Part shown: piece after piece, positions 25,575 through 37,584 of the stretch | Layout: each line of letters starts with the position of its first letter | How positions within the stretch are numbered: position 1 is the first letter of the stretch | NCBI GenBank assembly: GCA_024349245.1 | Contig: JALDNG010000004.1 | Coordinates: 7,995,501 to 8,059,500, forward strand | Direction: 5' to 3' | Source of the DNA: Neodontobutis hainanensis | Taxonomy: Eukaryota; Chordata; Actinopteri; Gobiiformes; Odontobutidae | DNA length: 64,000 bases | Position numbers and translations under genes: made by a program | Notes under the pieces: model-generated | What the model was told of the DNA's origin: nothing | The model's database searches: none | What the model saw: the letters and a program-made list of their open reading frames with translations, nothing else

Positions 25575-26062
25575 CAGTGATGATGTTTCGTTCACGAACA
25601 AGTCAGCTCTAAGAGCTGATTCTTTGTAGCAAACAATAGGAGCCAGCTCCTGTCATTTGGATGGGTAATATATAATATTGGAATGGTATACATGCGGCCA
25701 ATCACACGAGAGGGCAGACTAGGATCATACCACTATGTGACAGAAGGAAGGGGGACACGCGCTCCTAAGATAGCAAGTGCAGTGATTCCCTGCAGGTACA
25801 CAGAGTGACAGAGAGAGGCAGATTTGAAAGTGTTCAAATTTAAGAAATGAGTGATAAACAACAAAAAATTAGCATCTGGCTGCAGATGCTAATTGCTAAA
25901 TTGGGATAAAATTTAGCAAAAAATTGCTAAATTGGGATAAAATAAAAGGCTCTGAGTGATTCTAACTTAAAAGCCATTTGGGAGTCATAAGAGCCATCTC
26001 TTTTATTGGAGCCAAGCCAAAAGAGCCAAATCTCTTGAGAAGACCCGGATTTCCCATTACTA
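25575..26062. mobile_element. hAT-like non-autonomous transposon relic
   Basis: The left end CAGTGATGATGTTTCG and the right end (read in reverse) TAGTAATGGGAAATCC are imperfect inverted ends of the CAGTGNTGGGAA type common in fish hAT elements. Subterminal AAGAGCTG/AGAGCC motifs (GGAGCCAGCTCC, AAGAGCCATCTC, AAAGAGCCAAATC) fit. No transposase frame. No clear 8-bp target duplication found. Confidence 0.5.
25869..25960. repeat. Hairpin plus short tandem duplication inside the hAT-like element
   Basis: TTAGCATCTG (25869-25878), loop GCTG, CAGATGCTAA (to 25892) is a perfect stem-loop. Immediately after, AATTGCTAAATTGGGATAAAAT occurs twice (about 25891 and 25922). Probably internal subterminal structure of the transposon. 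Confidence 0.6.
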
Positions 26063-27199
26063 GTATACAGGACTAATTCAACATCTTAAAATCTAGTTTG
26101 TTGTCTGGCAGACCCTCAGCATAAACACACCCCCTTAAATACAAAGCTTGACACCAGAGATATAACCAGAACAATTGGAAATAATACATTATAAGCTTTT
26201 TATTTAAGTGAACTTTGACAACATGTCGGACAGACAGTTGAAGGTTGAATGCGCATTAAATTTTGTTAAATTACACCACTAATACATGCCTTACATACTT
26301 TTGCCTTATATGTGATGACATCTTTCCGCCTCTCTTTTTAAGTCCATTCATCTGCTAAAACTAAGTTGTTTGATCATAAATTATTGAAGTGCAATGGCTT
26401 GTCTCCTCCACTTTCACTCAGTAGTTCTAGTAGTAGCAAGCAAGAGCAGATTAAAAAGTCTGCCACACTACCCAACCGGTCTCAGCATACCATTAGCATA
26501 TATATGAGATTTGAGACATTTTCTAATATTCTCCAGCAGGACTCATCTGTCATGGCCAAGTGATGAATTATAAAATGCTTGTTTGGGTGTGAGGGAACCA
26601 GAATAAGGGTAATGTACACCTCCCTGCTTTCTCCTTCTATAAGCTTTACAACACTGTGTAAAAGGAGGAGGAAACCAGTGCCCAGACATTTCAATAAAAA
26701 AGGGAGTTTTATGCATGTTATTACCTATGCCATTAGTCAATATGGGCAAATACACTAGGAGCAAATGTCACCAAGCTGATGGAGACCGGACTGAACAGGG
26801 TGAGGTCGAACTAGTTTCCTTTTCACTCAAAGTAGTGTAAATGATTTGACATATGAAATTGATCTGTGTCAGAAGTTGGTTTTGTGAAGCGTGTTAAGAA
26901 AAATGTGATTTTTGGTACAAGTATATTTTTATCAGTAGAACTCAGAACTGACTTTTTTACTCCTCGGCAAGTGAATACCATAAAAACAGAAATATATTGC
27001 CGATGTTTTTGTTGTAGGGATTATTAAACCGCTGAGATGCTTCTATACAGGAATCTTATATGAATTCAATCTTAAACATGATGTAGCTTTCAACATTCAT
27101 ACAATATATTTGAAATAAGCTGTGTTGCAACTACCAGCAATGTTTGATGGGGGAGGTGTAATTCTTTTTAAAGCTTTATTTTTCTACCCCTTGCAAATA
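26063..27199. other. Intergenic AT-rich DNA, no gene seen
   Basis: Unique sequence; frames at 26366-26764 show no domain. Confidence 0.45.
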
Positions 27200-28100
27200 T
27201 CCTACATGTTAATTAAATGAGTAAAAAGTGCAGTGGCCTGTGTCCTAAATTAATTGCTTTCTATTAGATTACATTATTGTAGATAGAACAAGCTGTATTA
27301 TTAACATTGTTCTACATTCTACTACATTCAATTTCGTTTAACATTATTATTGAGAGAAATCACTCTCTTCCTCTCCTCTGTCTCTTCTTTTGTTCGTTCT
27401 TCTAGAGATTGTTTCAAATTTCTGTCATGGTGCATTCTGCTTAGTTAATTAAAAGGGGCTAAAGTGCAGTGGCCTGTATCCTATTGCCATCAAATCCATA
27501 ACTTAGAGAGAAAACATTTACATTAGCGCGACATTAATACGGGATTGGTCGACTTTTCAATTCCCTCCAAGTATGATCTTACGCAGTAACTGCTCTGGCT
27601 GACAGCGGAAGGCGACAGACTTCACGATGGGACAAGAAGAATTTGATGCTTTTGTTAATTAAACAAATAAAAGTGCACCAGGCTGTGTCGTGGAAAACAG
27701 CTTTGAGTAATAAAAATATAGCCAACAATCTCATCCTCTCCTTCCTTTTCATTTCAGTTTTGAATGCTATTACACAAGGTAATGGAGTTTGGGAATGGGA
27801 ACTTCTTGATAGCTGTCAGAAAGAAAGAGAGCACCAGAGAATAGCCTCTGATGCCTTGTATTTTTTTTAATAAAACAACCAAGCTCAGCAGTCTGTATCC
27901 TATCTCCTCTATTGCATCTATTGGATTGGATTATTTTACATTTTGATTGAAATGATGTCCGTGCCAGATAAAGGCACAGAGCCCAGCTGTTGTAATTGAA
28001 TCAGGGTGGAGTTGTTTATTCGGTTGATCTACAGCAGTGATTTGCTTGTCCTAACACCCAATGCATAAAAGATCCACTCTTGTTTAACACACTGCTGATT
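27200..28100. promoter_or_regulatory. CNE-like region built from four diverged tandem units
   Basis: A core, GTTAATTAAA....AAGTGCAGTGGCCTGT.TCCTA, occurs at 27208-27247 and 27444-27483 (34/40 identical). It recurs more weakly at 27654-27692 (GTTAATTAAACAAATAAAAG, TGCACCAGGCTGTGTC) and about 27866-27902 (AATAAAACAACCAAGCTCAGC, AGTCTGTATCCTA). Spacing is 236, 210 and about 212 bp. Downstream flanks of units 1 and 4 also resemble each other (CTATT..GATTA..ATTTTACATT). No reading frame is shared between units, so this looks regulatory or RNA-level. Confidence 0.6.
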
Positions 28101-29420
28101 AGATCTGTTTAAAATGGCGAAACAAGAGGCGTTTGTGTCCAGAGATGGACTGGCATATAGATAATACATATAACGGCATCAGAGGAAAGCACAGAGATGG
28201 ATGGAGGGAGAAGGAGAGAAAGGATACAAAGAGGCCTTGCTGGCCCCAGTGATTGTGCTCAGTATTTGGGCAGTGGAGAAACACCATCTGCTTACGATCT
28301 GATACTCAAATGTTAATGTCATTAATCCAATATTCTTCTAATGCTACTTTATGCAAAAGTGGCATAGAATATCATTTAAATATACTTAAAAGGAACCTGA
28401 AATATTCAAGTCTTTTATCTGTTGTAAAATGTATTATTTTAAATACAATTAACAACTTCTGAAAACATTATATAAAGGCTTTTATAAGGGTTTTATTGTT
28501 TTAATTCTCTACCTGCCATTACCACTGTATCTCTCTAAACCCTTCGATATGCATCTGAAAGCTTTTATTATACACCTGATTTTGCTGAACCTTATAATTA
28601 TATGCTATACCACGGATGGTTGATCATCAAATAATGACTCTTATCACACTGGAGAAGAACGCACATCCATCATGTTAAGAAAAAGGTGTGGTACAGCTCA
28701 GTGCGCTGTGCATTTTGATTCTAGGAGCACTCCTTTAGGGACCACATATGAAAACATAATCTCCTTAGATTGTATGGCTGTGCACATAACAGTGACTATG
28801 TCAAGGGCACAGGGAAGTCTCGAACGTGTTTACATTTTTGCATATCAAATATGTGATAAGAAGTTTGATTTTATGCACTATAGACTGAAGTGTTGCATTA
28901 GGGATGGGTCTGTGGAGCCTTTATAAACATAGTATAGGAAAACAAAAACTGAAAAAGGCCATGTACAGATTTTATCTTGCATGCACTATTTCTTTTAAAG
29001 TGAGATAACTGCAGTGTCATACACATCCACTTGGTATTTACAAAGTGATAAAAACAGTACAATATAGAATTTTAAATAGTGTAGCATTGCTGTCAAACTG
29101 ATAAAACAAGCGTTATAGTGACAACATCGCAATAATATTTAGCAACAAAACATACATCAACACAATGATGCTTTAATCAAAGTTTTATGTATGTTTTTAT
29201 CAGAACTCAGGATTGAAACATGAACTGTAAATATAAAATGTATCAGAGATAAACCGTATTTGGAACACCGAACACTTTGTTATCTGACATTTAGTACTAT
29301 TTCTACTAAACCAACATATGTCCGAAAACTTAACCTTTGTCTTCCCTTGTCTAAACATTACGTACATATTAAATCTTTGTGCATATCACAAAAACATTTT
29401 TGATAGACACTGATCATGTG
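28101..29420. other. Intergenic AT-rich DNA, no gene seen
   Basis: Unique sequence with short domain-free frames at 28253-28462 and 28672-28926. Confidence 0.45.
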
Positions 29421-29429
29421 TTTAATAAT

Positions 29430-29600
29430 TTCTTATGTTTCAGACACCAGTGGGGCACCACACTATAATCAATCATTTCTATTAACGGCCATATCTCGCA
29501 CTCCACCAGCCATGACCTCTGGACAGCTGAGCTCCGATTTTATCAGCGCAGGCATTGCAACGTTTTACTTTCACTGACACCACTGCGTTGCACTGCGCTG
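29430..29600. promoter_or_regulatory. Candidate conserved non-coding element
   Basis: CTATAATCAATCATTTCTATTAACGGCC, GAGCTCCGATTTTATCAGCGC and GGCATTGCAACG in unique DNA with CpGs. Homeodomain/TALE-type sites. Confidence 0.35.
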
Positions 29601-30835
29601 CTCGCTGCTGTCGGCTTGTGTCGTGTTAGAAGCATCCTGTTGTCTTGTACTTGTTTTATCAGAGGGCTACGCTTGCTCATTGTGGCCTCTGTGGTAACCT
29701 GAATAACCTGAACACACTCCAAAACAAGAAAGTTGATGAATGTTTCCATATATGAATTCTATAAAAATAACTACATGTAAGCTTTTCAACCGAACTTAAT
29801 CGAATCAGGTCCTGGAGACTTTGCATGTAGAATGATTTATAACTTCCTTCACCAAAATAAACTATGTCCCAACATTTGACATAAAACAAATAGTTTCAAT
29901 AGGGCCTAAGTTTAAACCTGTTCATGCAAAGTGTGTATTTCTTTTTTTAGGAAGATTTATTGATGCACTTTGGAGCCACATTATGACTATTGCTGTAATT
30001 AAATAAGCTGATCCTCATTGTTATCTCTTTTAACAAGTCTTAGGCTTGTATGAATGTGTAATTAAGCTATATTTCTTCAAAAAGCCGATTTGAGACATTT
30101 TTTTTGCATAACTTTCTGAAATAAAACTAAAAAACTTGAGAAGAAAAGTATTAATTAGAAAACAAAGCTCTAAATGTTTATTAATTTTTTTTCAAAAGAT
30201 TCCCATATTTAAAAAAATAATTAATGGCCTTAATTTGAATAAAGTGCAAATTAAGTTGGGCAGACGTAACTTGTTGTGGCTAAATGTAATTTGTTTGTTT
30301 GTAACCAATTAAATTATTTTATTAAAGTGTGTTTATCTAATTTAGAATTTGTCATTTTTGGGTCAATTTAGATAACTTAATATCGAGAGCAAAATAAAGA
30401 CAAAAGAAGATGTGTGTTATTTGCGTTAAATGAACACCTCCAATCATAAACACACTTATTGGCATTTGAAGAAAAAAAAAAGAAGAGGAACACATAGCAA
30501 TAACGTGGAAATGTTAACAGCCTACAATTAAAAATTTGATTTATGTTCCATGAAACAGTTAAATGAGAGTGTCACATGAAGATATCGATTTCAGTATCAT
30601 TAGCATAATAGTTTTATTGTGGTATAATTACAAAATAAAAAGTCTCCTACCTGGCAAACCTTTACTGCATATCAGGGACTTTTAAACGAGCAAAACGTTG
30701 CCTCACACTAGTAACATGGGTCAACTGCTGCCGTGGATAGTCAGGGTAATGATTAGATCATTAAAATTTAGTCTATGCTTCACAGAGCATAGAGAAAATT
30801 AACTTCCCCCCACCAAGCTCATTTTTCTGCTGAAC
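29601..30835. other. Intergenic AT-rich DNA, no gene seen
   Basis: Very AT-rich at 29940-30650, with many ATTA cores but also low-complexity runs. Nothing specific. Confidence 0.4.
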
Positions 30836-31460
30836 ATGAAATAATGATTTTCTGCCAGTATAATTACAAAGCTAACATCTGATAGAGTCAGCATCCAGGG
30901 GGGATTATCACATGCATGAGTATTAGACCTCATTACCAGCTTGACTGCAAAATTATTACATCTTGTAATTGGATGGCGAGATTTATACACAGATTGGGCC
31001 AGGGTTCCTCGGTAAGATTGTAATTACAGGCTTCGCTGGTTTGCTACTTATCACACTGTGTGCAGGAGGGAGGAGGGCCGAAAAACAAGCTGAGAAGAGA
31101 GGAAGGAAGGAGCGTTTCATTAGGCAGGACTAGCCTATCAATGGCAGAATGGTGTTGTGGCCAGGCTGCGCGGATGTCTGGGGCGAGTGGGTAACATCTT
31201 TCCTCTCCTTCCCTATTTATGAGGCCAAACAGTGGAGTTGTTTGCAGAGGGGAGGGGGGTGTGGGAGGGCATTTATTATTACCGGGGGTTCCTTTCTCTG
31301 ACAAATGGGATTTCATTTATTTAACCTCTGCTGATCTGTTCTGCTGAAACATATAAACAAGCCATCCGTTTTTTACGACCAACGCACAGTCAACGCCTCA
31401 ATTATCTAAAGGCTAACTGAGTGTTAAAGTGAGCCATCTGCCAGTGGGAAGCCCATTGAT
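30836..31460. promoter_or_regulatory. Candidate conserved non-coding elements
   Basis: Rich, unique sequence: GCCAGTATAATTACAAAGC, GAGTATTAGACCTCATTACC, CATCTTGTAATTGGATGGCG, AGATTGTAATTACAGGC and CAAATGGGATTTCATTTATT. One of the longest CNE-like runs in the desert. Overlapping frames are domain-free. Confidence 0.42.
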
Positions 31461-32200
31461 TTAATTTGCCTTGTGGTTTTACCCCTGATGCAACTGGGGC
31501 CCCACTTTGTGCCTATAGAAAAAGGCGACAGATACACATATCCCCCATTGAACTCAAGTTCAAAAAGGAGCAGCCGCAGGATGTTTTAGAGGATGCTGCG
31601 GTTGCTACATTCCCTTGCACTTTACTTCCACAGTGGATTTATTTTTTTTATAAAGGGGACAGATTTTAAACTCTGCTTTTCTCCAGTTAAAAAAATAAAA
31701 TCTAATCTCTGGGTTCCCATCATACACTTCTAACTGAGGACTCACAACAAGGAGCGACTGGGACTTACTGATTTACTCATGACAGAGTATAGCATATATA
31801 TATTTGTCAATCAATGAGACAGGTTTGTTGTGGCTTTTAACACTGTGTTTAAGTGCGTGAAATTATAATGTCAGAGGAATCCAGTACTGTCTTTGCTACA
31901 TGACTGAAGACAAGGGAATGTGTGTCTGTCTGTGTTTATACCTTAGGGTTTAAGCTAATTTTATAGGTGGCCCCACACACTAATCAGTGTGCAGGCAGTA
32001 ATCGAGTTGTTATTGGAGTCCATTACAAAGAGCCAGATTGGATCAATGCTGGTATCAGTGTTCACAGATGCAGCTGCTTCAGGTCGCAGGTCTTAATGTA
32101 AAATTGTTAGTTTAGGTTTTTGTGATGCTTATTAGAAAAAACCTAGTGGCTGCTGAAGGAACAGCTGTTCATGCTATCCAAAAAAATAAACACTCCTGCG
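31461..32200. other. Intergenic DNA, no gene seen
   Basis: Unique sequence; the frame at 31466-31669 has no domain. Confidence 0.4.
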
Positions 32201-32204
32201 TTTG

Positions 32205-32399
32205 TCTTTCTTAGACCTCGGGGAAGACCTAAGACACACTGGAGGGACTATGTCTCACGGCTGGCCTGGGAACACTTCAGTATCTCCCCGGAAGAGCTGG
32301 AGGAAGTGTCTGGGGAGAGGGAAGTCTGTGCGTCTCTGCTTAGACTGCTGCCCCTGCGACCCGGCCCCGGATAAGCGGTATGAGATGGATGGATGGGAA
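32205..32399 (+). mobile_element. 3' end of a fish LINE (non-LTR retrotransposon)
   Basis: Encodes RPRGRPKTHWRDYVSRLAWE, then EELEEVSGEREV and LLRLLPLRPGPG-stop. This is the C-terminus of a fish LINE reverse-transcriptase ORF often seen as genomic copies. It is followed by GATAAGCGG and a GATGGATGG tail, typical of a LINE 3' terminus. 5'-truncated, about 195 bp left. Clade (RTE/Rex-like or L2-like) not assigned. Confidence 0.8.
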
Positions 32400-32412
32400 A
32401 AGGATTCTTATT

Positions 32413-32495
32413 GGGCGTTCACACCTGTCGTGTTTGGTGTGCTTCAAATAGACTTTGATGCTCTGTTAGCGCGGCTCACTTGGTGTGAACGCTCC
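32413..32495. mobile_element. Short MITE-like element with terminal inverted repeats
   Basis: GGGCGTTCACACC (32413-32425) and GGTGTGAACGCTCC (32482-32495) are imperfect inverted ends around about 57 bp. GCGTTCACACC ends are seen in fish DNA-transposon relics. It sits next to the LINE tail. Confidence 0.45.
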
Positions 32496-33647
32496 AGTTG
32501 AACCTCAGTGAGTACCAAATACACTCTGCGAGACCCCTTTTAAAACAGAACCAACTGGATCTCGGTTTTGGTGCAAACTAATGAAGCCTATTCCCCTAAA
32601 CTTACCCTTTTTTCTACAGCAGCCCAGAGTAGACAAACTGAGCACTGCTGGAAGTGAAGAACACACATGTTTCCTTTTGAGCACAGATTCTTGCATGGAC
32701 ATTCATACAGTTATTTAATTGTGTTTAAAGTCTATTAAAGCAAATTCACCTTCTTACCTCTTTGCATTGTTTGTTTGTTAAAAGAAAAGCATGTTCCTGC
32801 AAAGCACCATCATAGTTTACATTCGCTGAAAGGAAGAATGAAAGAAGGTGTGTTTTTGAAATGTGCCCTTGCCAAAGGAAAACAAAATAATAATAAATAC
32901 CTTTACTACTGTAACAATTTTTACATTTCTTTTTTTTTATTGACAAATTTCCATTTTTCATCCATTTTTTATGCTTTATGAAGCACTGACCGGTTATGCA
33001 GATACTTGAGCCATAATATGTTCAAACTGTGGCAGTGGTAGCAAAAATTCTCTGGGATGATGTCCCGCTGCTCACACTGGGAATGTTATTGGCAATCCAA
33101 TGAGAGAAAATCCCTTCAAGTGACACTCAATGGACTCAAGCTCCAGAAAGGCAACACATGGCTTACTTTAAGAGCAGTGAATTTGTGCACTGTACCGTAA
33201 TGCATCCTGACATGCAGACACTGTTGCATACAAGCAAAGAGACAAATTATGCATTTTTAGGGATAATTGGTTGGGAAAGAGTTTAAATAAACATGATTTA
33301 AATTTGAACATTAAGAACATTTTTTTATAAAACCGTTTACACTGGTATTTTGAACCCTTCCTTAATTATTGATTTCCTTTTTCCTCATCCCTTTCCTCCC
33401 TCCTCTATATTATCTTCCATCTTCCAGTAGACGTTCTTCTGCCTGGCCTGCCTTACCCTCCCGCTCTCCGTCTCAGTCTCCCCAGAGTCTCTCATATGGT
33501 ATTTAAGTGGAGTGGGGCCCATTAACCCTGGCAGCTTGTCTTCTTCTCTCCTCCATTGATCAGAATGCACACTGGAGGTATTTTATTACTGCTGGTTGAG
33601 GGCCACTGACACAGCCATTTAACTCCTAGGGTTTAGATGGGACTAAT

Positions 33648-33649
<2 letters not shown>
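32496..33649. other. Intergenic DNA, no gene seen
   Basis: Unique sequence; pyrimidine-rich stretch at 33355-33480. Short frames on both strands lack domains. Confidence 0.4.

Positions 33650-33729
<80 letters not shown>
33650..33729. repeat. (TG)40 microsatellite
   Basis: Uninterrupted TG dinucleotides, 80 bp. Confidence 0.98.
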
Positions 33730-33732
<3 letters not shown>

Positions 33733-35430
33733 ATAAAAAAATAAAAGAAAAACACATTGCTAAGAATTTCTATTTAATTAATAACTTTTTATAGCATTCT
33801 AGAAAAATAAGCCAACTAGAGACATATATTAATGATATTTCTAGAAACTATTTATCAATTGATTGTGTTGTTTAAACTTTTTATAATGTTTTAATGCCGC
33901 TTAATAGTGTGTAGTTATTATAAAGTGTTACTATAATATTTTCATGACCAAATACATGCTACACAGTTATTATTTTGGTTTTAATGACGATGACATTGAA
34001 TAAGTTACCTTTATTTCTTCAAAAGTACTATAAATAAACGCTAACAAAAATGGTAGGGGTGTTTTTAAAACTTTGAAAAGCATAAAGGTCAAGACTGTTT
34101 TCCTGTAAGTCAGCTTCATTTTCTCAGCTACAGTGGCTGCACAGATGATGACAGAATTTTCCTTTTTGTGTGTTTTATTAATTTTTTCATGACAGTTTCT
34201 GTGATTGAAAATGGGTGTGTAGCACTGTATGAGCCACTTTGGGGACAGGAACAAATGAGTAGATAATGAAAGAAGTGGGCCTTGGGAGGAAATCAGGAAA
34301 ACAGAGTCAATGAGTTTGTTGAATTTTTCTTGAGCTCAGCAGTTCTCTGGCATGTGACTTTGACTTGATTCAACATGAGGATAAACGTCAAAACGCAATG
34401 GCTTTTAGTTTAGCACAACCTCACATAGCAACGTGAAATCGATGAAAAATCACTTTTAAATGTTTCTCTATTTTGTAAATAAAAAATATGGAAATATTTT
34501 AGTGATACACAAATATAAAATACAAATTGTGTTATACATGCACATTTGCAAATGCTCACTACAAGTCATTGACAGGAAAAGGTTGTAGAGAACAGCAGCC
34601 TTTAGTATTTTGCAGCTCTGTCTCTTGTAAAAGTGAAATCTCAATCACTCACACAGAACATTTATGTCTATTGTTGCTGACATCTCCATGTTGACACACT
34701 GTCAGCAATAAAGAGTGGCAGATTGATTTGGCAGCTCTGTTGCATGTGGAAAAAAAAAAATCAACGAACTGGCTCAGCACAAGAACTGGCCAATTATTCC
34801 TGAAATGGCAAGGGAGTTTTTGAAATGTGCGAATGTTTCCCTGGATATATAACGCAGACCGCCAATAAATGACAAGCACATAAACAAGACGTTGGAGCGA
34901 TGACTTTTCCCCCCCATTTCCTTTCTCCTTCACACAGTGGATAGAAAAGTGTTGGTGATATCAACATTATTGACTCGTTCAGTGCAAGCATGTGCGTGTT
35001 GCCTGGGTGTGTACATGCCAGCGCCCTTTATGTGTCGTTCAGGGTTTTTGTTTGGGTCTGTGTTGGCTCAAACAAATTCCATTCATTGGAGGCAGTGATT
35101 CAAAGGTTCACTTGTGTATGACAAACCTGTGCTGTTTGACATTTGATTAAATAGCATTACTGCCAATCAGAACAGTGAGATGCTGAGTGCGAGGTCACAC
35201 AGGTTGTGGATTCTTTCCCTTGGTGTTGACAGGTTGCGCACTGTAAGCTCAAATACAAATATTTACCGTCTCGCATCTGTTGTTTGTGTCCAAAGCGTCC
35301 ATGTTATACATGGTATGGAGTGCAGTGACTAGCCTATAACATTGGTCAGCCATACACAATATTACAGGGTTTTAAGCGCTAAATAAATGTAAAATTTTAA
35401 GGAAGTAGATTTGAAATAGACTTCATTTCA
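33730..35430. other. Intergenic AT-rich DNA, no gene seen
   Basis: Very AT-rich at 33730-34020. Unique, domain-free frames at 33970-34254 and 34649-34991. Confidence 0.45.
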
Positions 35431-35500
35431 TTGGAGTATTTTTTTTTTACATTGCAATTCAACACGCACACTTAAAACACTCAGCAATTTCTCAGGTAAA
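35431..35500 (+). repeat. 70-bp dispersed repeat, copy 1
   Basis: TTTTACATTGCAATTCAACA, then CGCACACTTAaAACACTCAG and CAATTTCTCAGGTAAA, nearly identical to 37585-37655. Start and end of similarity are abrupt. Confidence 0.8.
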
Positions 35501-37300
35501 TAGCTACATTACATGCATATTCTTTCCTAATTTTAAATTTTTTTTATTCAGCTTTTTTTTTTACTTAAATACATTTACATTATTTTACTCATTTGTCACT
35601 GCATTGTTTGAATCTGTAAAAACCTGGGCTCTAATAGATTATAAAAACATCACTTTGTTAAAACATGATTAAGCTTTGTCAGACATTGCACATTATTGTT
35701 CAACCTCCTCTGGTGATGTAAGCCTGAAAGGAATGATCCCACTTCAACTCTCATTTTCCTATTGACAGTCTAAAGCAAACAGGAGTCACGTATCAGACTG
35801 CAAAAGAAAAACACGGTATTTATTTGTTGTTTGGGTCAAGCATCTTCTACAATAAAAGCTTGACCTGCGACCCTGTTCTCCATTAATCAATGTAGAGATG
35901 AATAAATAAGTGGGATATGCGGCAGCTGGCCTTCCAACAAGCTGTCTACAACTGTCCAAACCACTTCAGAGCCATTTACCGAGGGCAGACCTATAGATCA
36001 GCCAAATGGAGTTTGAAACCTAAAGAGTGACCAGGGGATTGAAGCAAAGAGGAGGGGATGATGATAGCATAGCAATCTGCCACATGGTGTGGGGGGTCTC
36101 ACAGTGGACAGGAGATAGACGAGTAGATGAGGCTGAGTGGTAGTGGAATATTTGAGAGGGGAATTGAAGGATAGGCTGGAGAGGAAGCCTAACAAGTCAT
36201 CACTGTGAGATGCTGGTTAATCTGTTGCTGTGGGTGGTCTGGGTGCATGGCAGAGAAGACATTCATGGACAAGATGAAGGAAGATTAGGTAGCACAGGAA
36301 CCCTTGGTGAGGTATTTTGGAAACACAAGAAGCTTTAATGGGACAAGCTGGTCTTCTACTGGCTCTGTGTTTAATACATGCTTTAACAGCTTGACCTTTA
36401 AATATCTAAGAATAACTGGGACTGTTACCTTTGTCAGGGACTATTACGGCTTACTTAAGCAGCATAAAAGGACATCAATCATATAAAAAGTGGGTGTCTT
36501 TTGTTGTTTTTGTGCATACATCATCACCAAAGCCAATAAACCAAGATTCTGTTTTTGTCCATATTTATAAATTTTTTCTTTGCTTCGCTTCAGCTGTGTC
36601 TATTAATATTCCCATGATTGACTTCCCAGTAAATCTATCTATTTTACTACCAACAGTGTGTTCTGTGCACAAACACTTAGTATCAAAGCCATTTGATTTA
36701 ATTCAGTATAATAATACAGCTTCTGGGAGTTATATTTTTCTTATTAAATTATAGAACCGCGATCAGTATTGTTCTTAGTCAGCCCATGGTTCCCAAAATG
36801 CTTAACACAAGGCATTTCTGTAGTTGACCAATAACAAGCAGTTTTCCATGTTCTTTTGGGAACATAGTGTTAGGGTAATAAATTTATTATAAAATTTATT
36901 ATTGAAAAACAGTCCATATTTTCCACATTATGTCAACTCACATTGTTCATTCTCGTGTTTCTTTCTGATGACTTTTGAAAATAGAAACATGCAGCATACA
37001 TTTTTTTATGTAATGTGTGTTTATTTTATTTTATTTTTTATAAAATCATTTATGTTTTTTTTTGTTGGCCCATATCTATCATATCCCTTTTATTTTATGT
37101 GTCATTGTCAAAGAACATATACAGGTTTTCCTGAAAAGAAGGTGCATATCTTTTTGCATCAGAAGAATGACGTTTATCAAGCCTTTTTATTCAGAAACAA
37201 CGTGCCTAGTAGCATTCCTGCTAATTGTTTTCAAGTGTAATGACATCTGGAAACAATGATGAAAGACAGAGGACAAGACGGGGGAGCAATGTAAGTCTAA
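35501..37300. other. Intergenic DNA, no gene seen
   Basis: Unique, AT-rich after 36480. Frames of about 110 codons at 36431-36754 and 36902-37240 are Phe/Ile-rich products of AT-rich DNA with no domain. Confidence 0.4.
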
Positions 37301-37309
37301 CTTGTGTCT

Positions 37310-37495
37310 TTATTGAAGAGTTTGGAAGGTGTGTTTTTGTGCTTCCTCTCTGTATTCCTCAGCCCTAGGACCCATCTTGGTGACCTGATCCTGAACAAAT
37401 GAAATAGCAACGCTTAGGATAGAAAACAACAGCAGCCAAATAATTCTCTTTGAAGAGAAAATCAATTCAACACCAAAACACGAGTCAGAACCCAT
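37310..37495 (-). other. Unassigned small ORF (61 codons) with membrane segment and poly(A) signal
   Basis: A minus-strand frame starts MGSDSCFGVELIFSSKR, continues with a hydrophobic stretch (about residues 18-34, IIWLLLFSILSVAISFV) and ends in a charged tail, EEYREEAQKHTFQTLQ. The stop codon lies inside CAATAAAG, so AATAAA sits at the end of the frame, with a possible cleavage CA about 20 nt later and a GU/U-rich stretch beyond. The ATG context is weak (T at -3), and TTTCATTTGTTCAG before GATCAG looks like a splice acceptor, so it could instead be a terminal exon. I do not recognise a family. Confidence 0.2.
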
Positions 37496-37584
37496 ACACT
37501 ATGTCTCCAAGAGAGTTGTATATAAAGTCATTGTTCCAAGGTGTAGCTGTGACTGTGTTTGAATTAGAGTGCTGTGACTGACAA

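Noticed and set aside
32171..32501. Two frames suggesting a protein with a GRPKTHWRDY motif
   Set aside because: Remnant of a LINE reverse-transcriptase C-terminus, not a host gene.
36431..37240. Two + strand frames of about 110 codons
   Set aside because: Phe/Ile/Tyr-rich translations of AT-rich DNA with no domain and no splice context.
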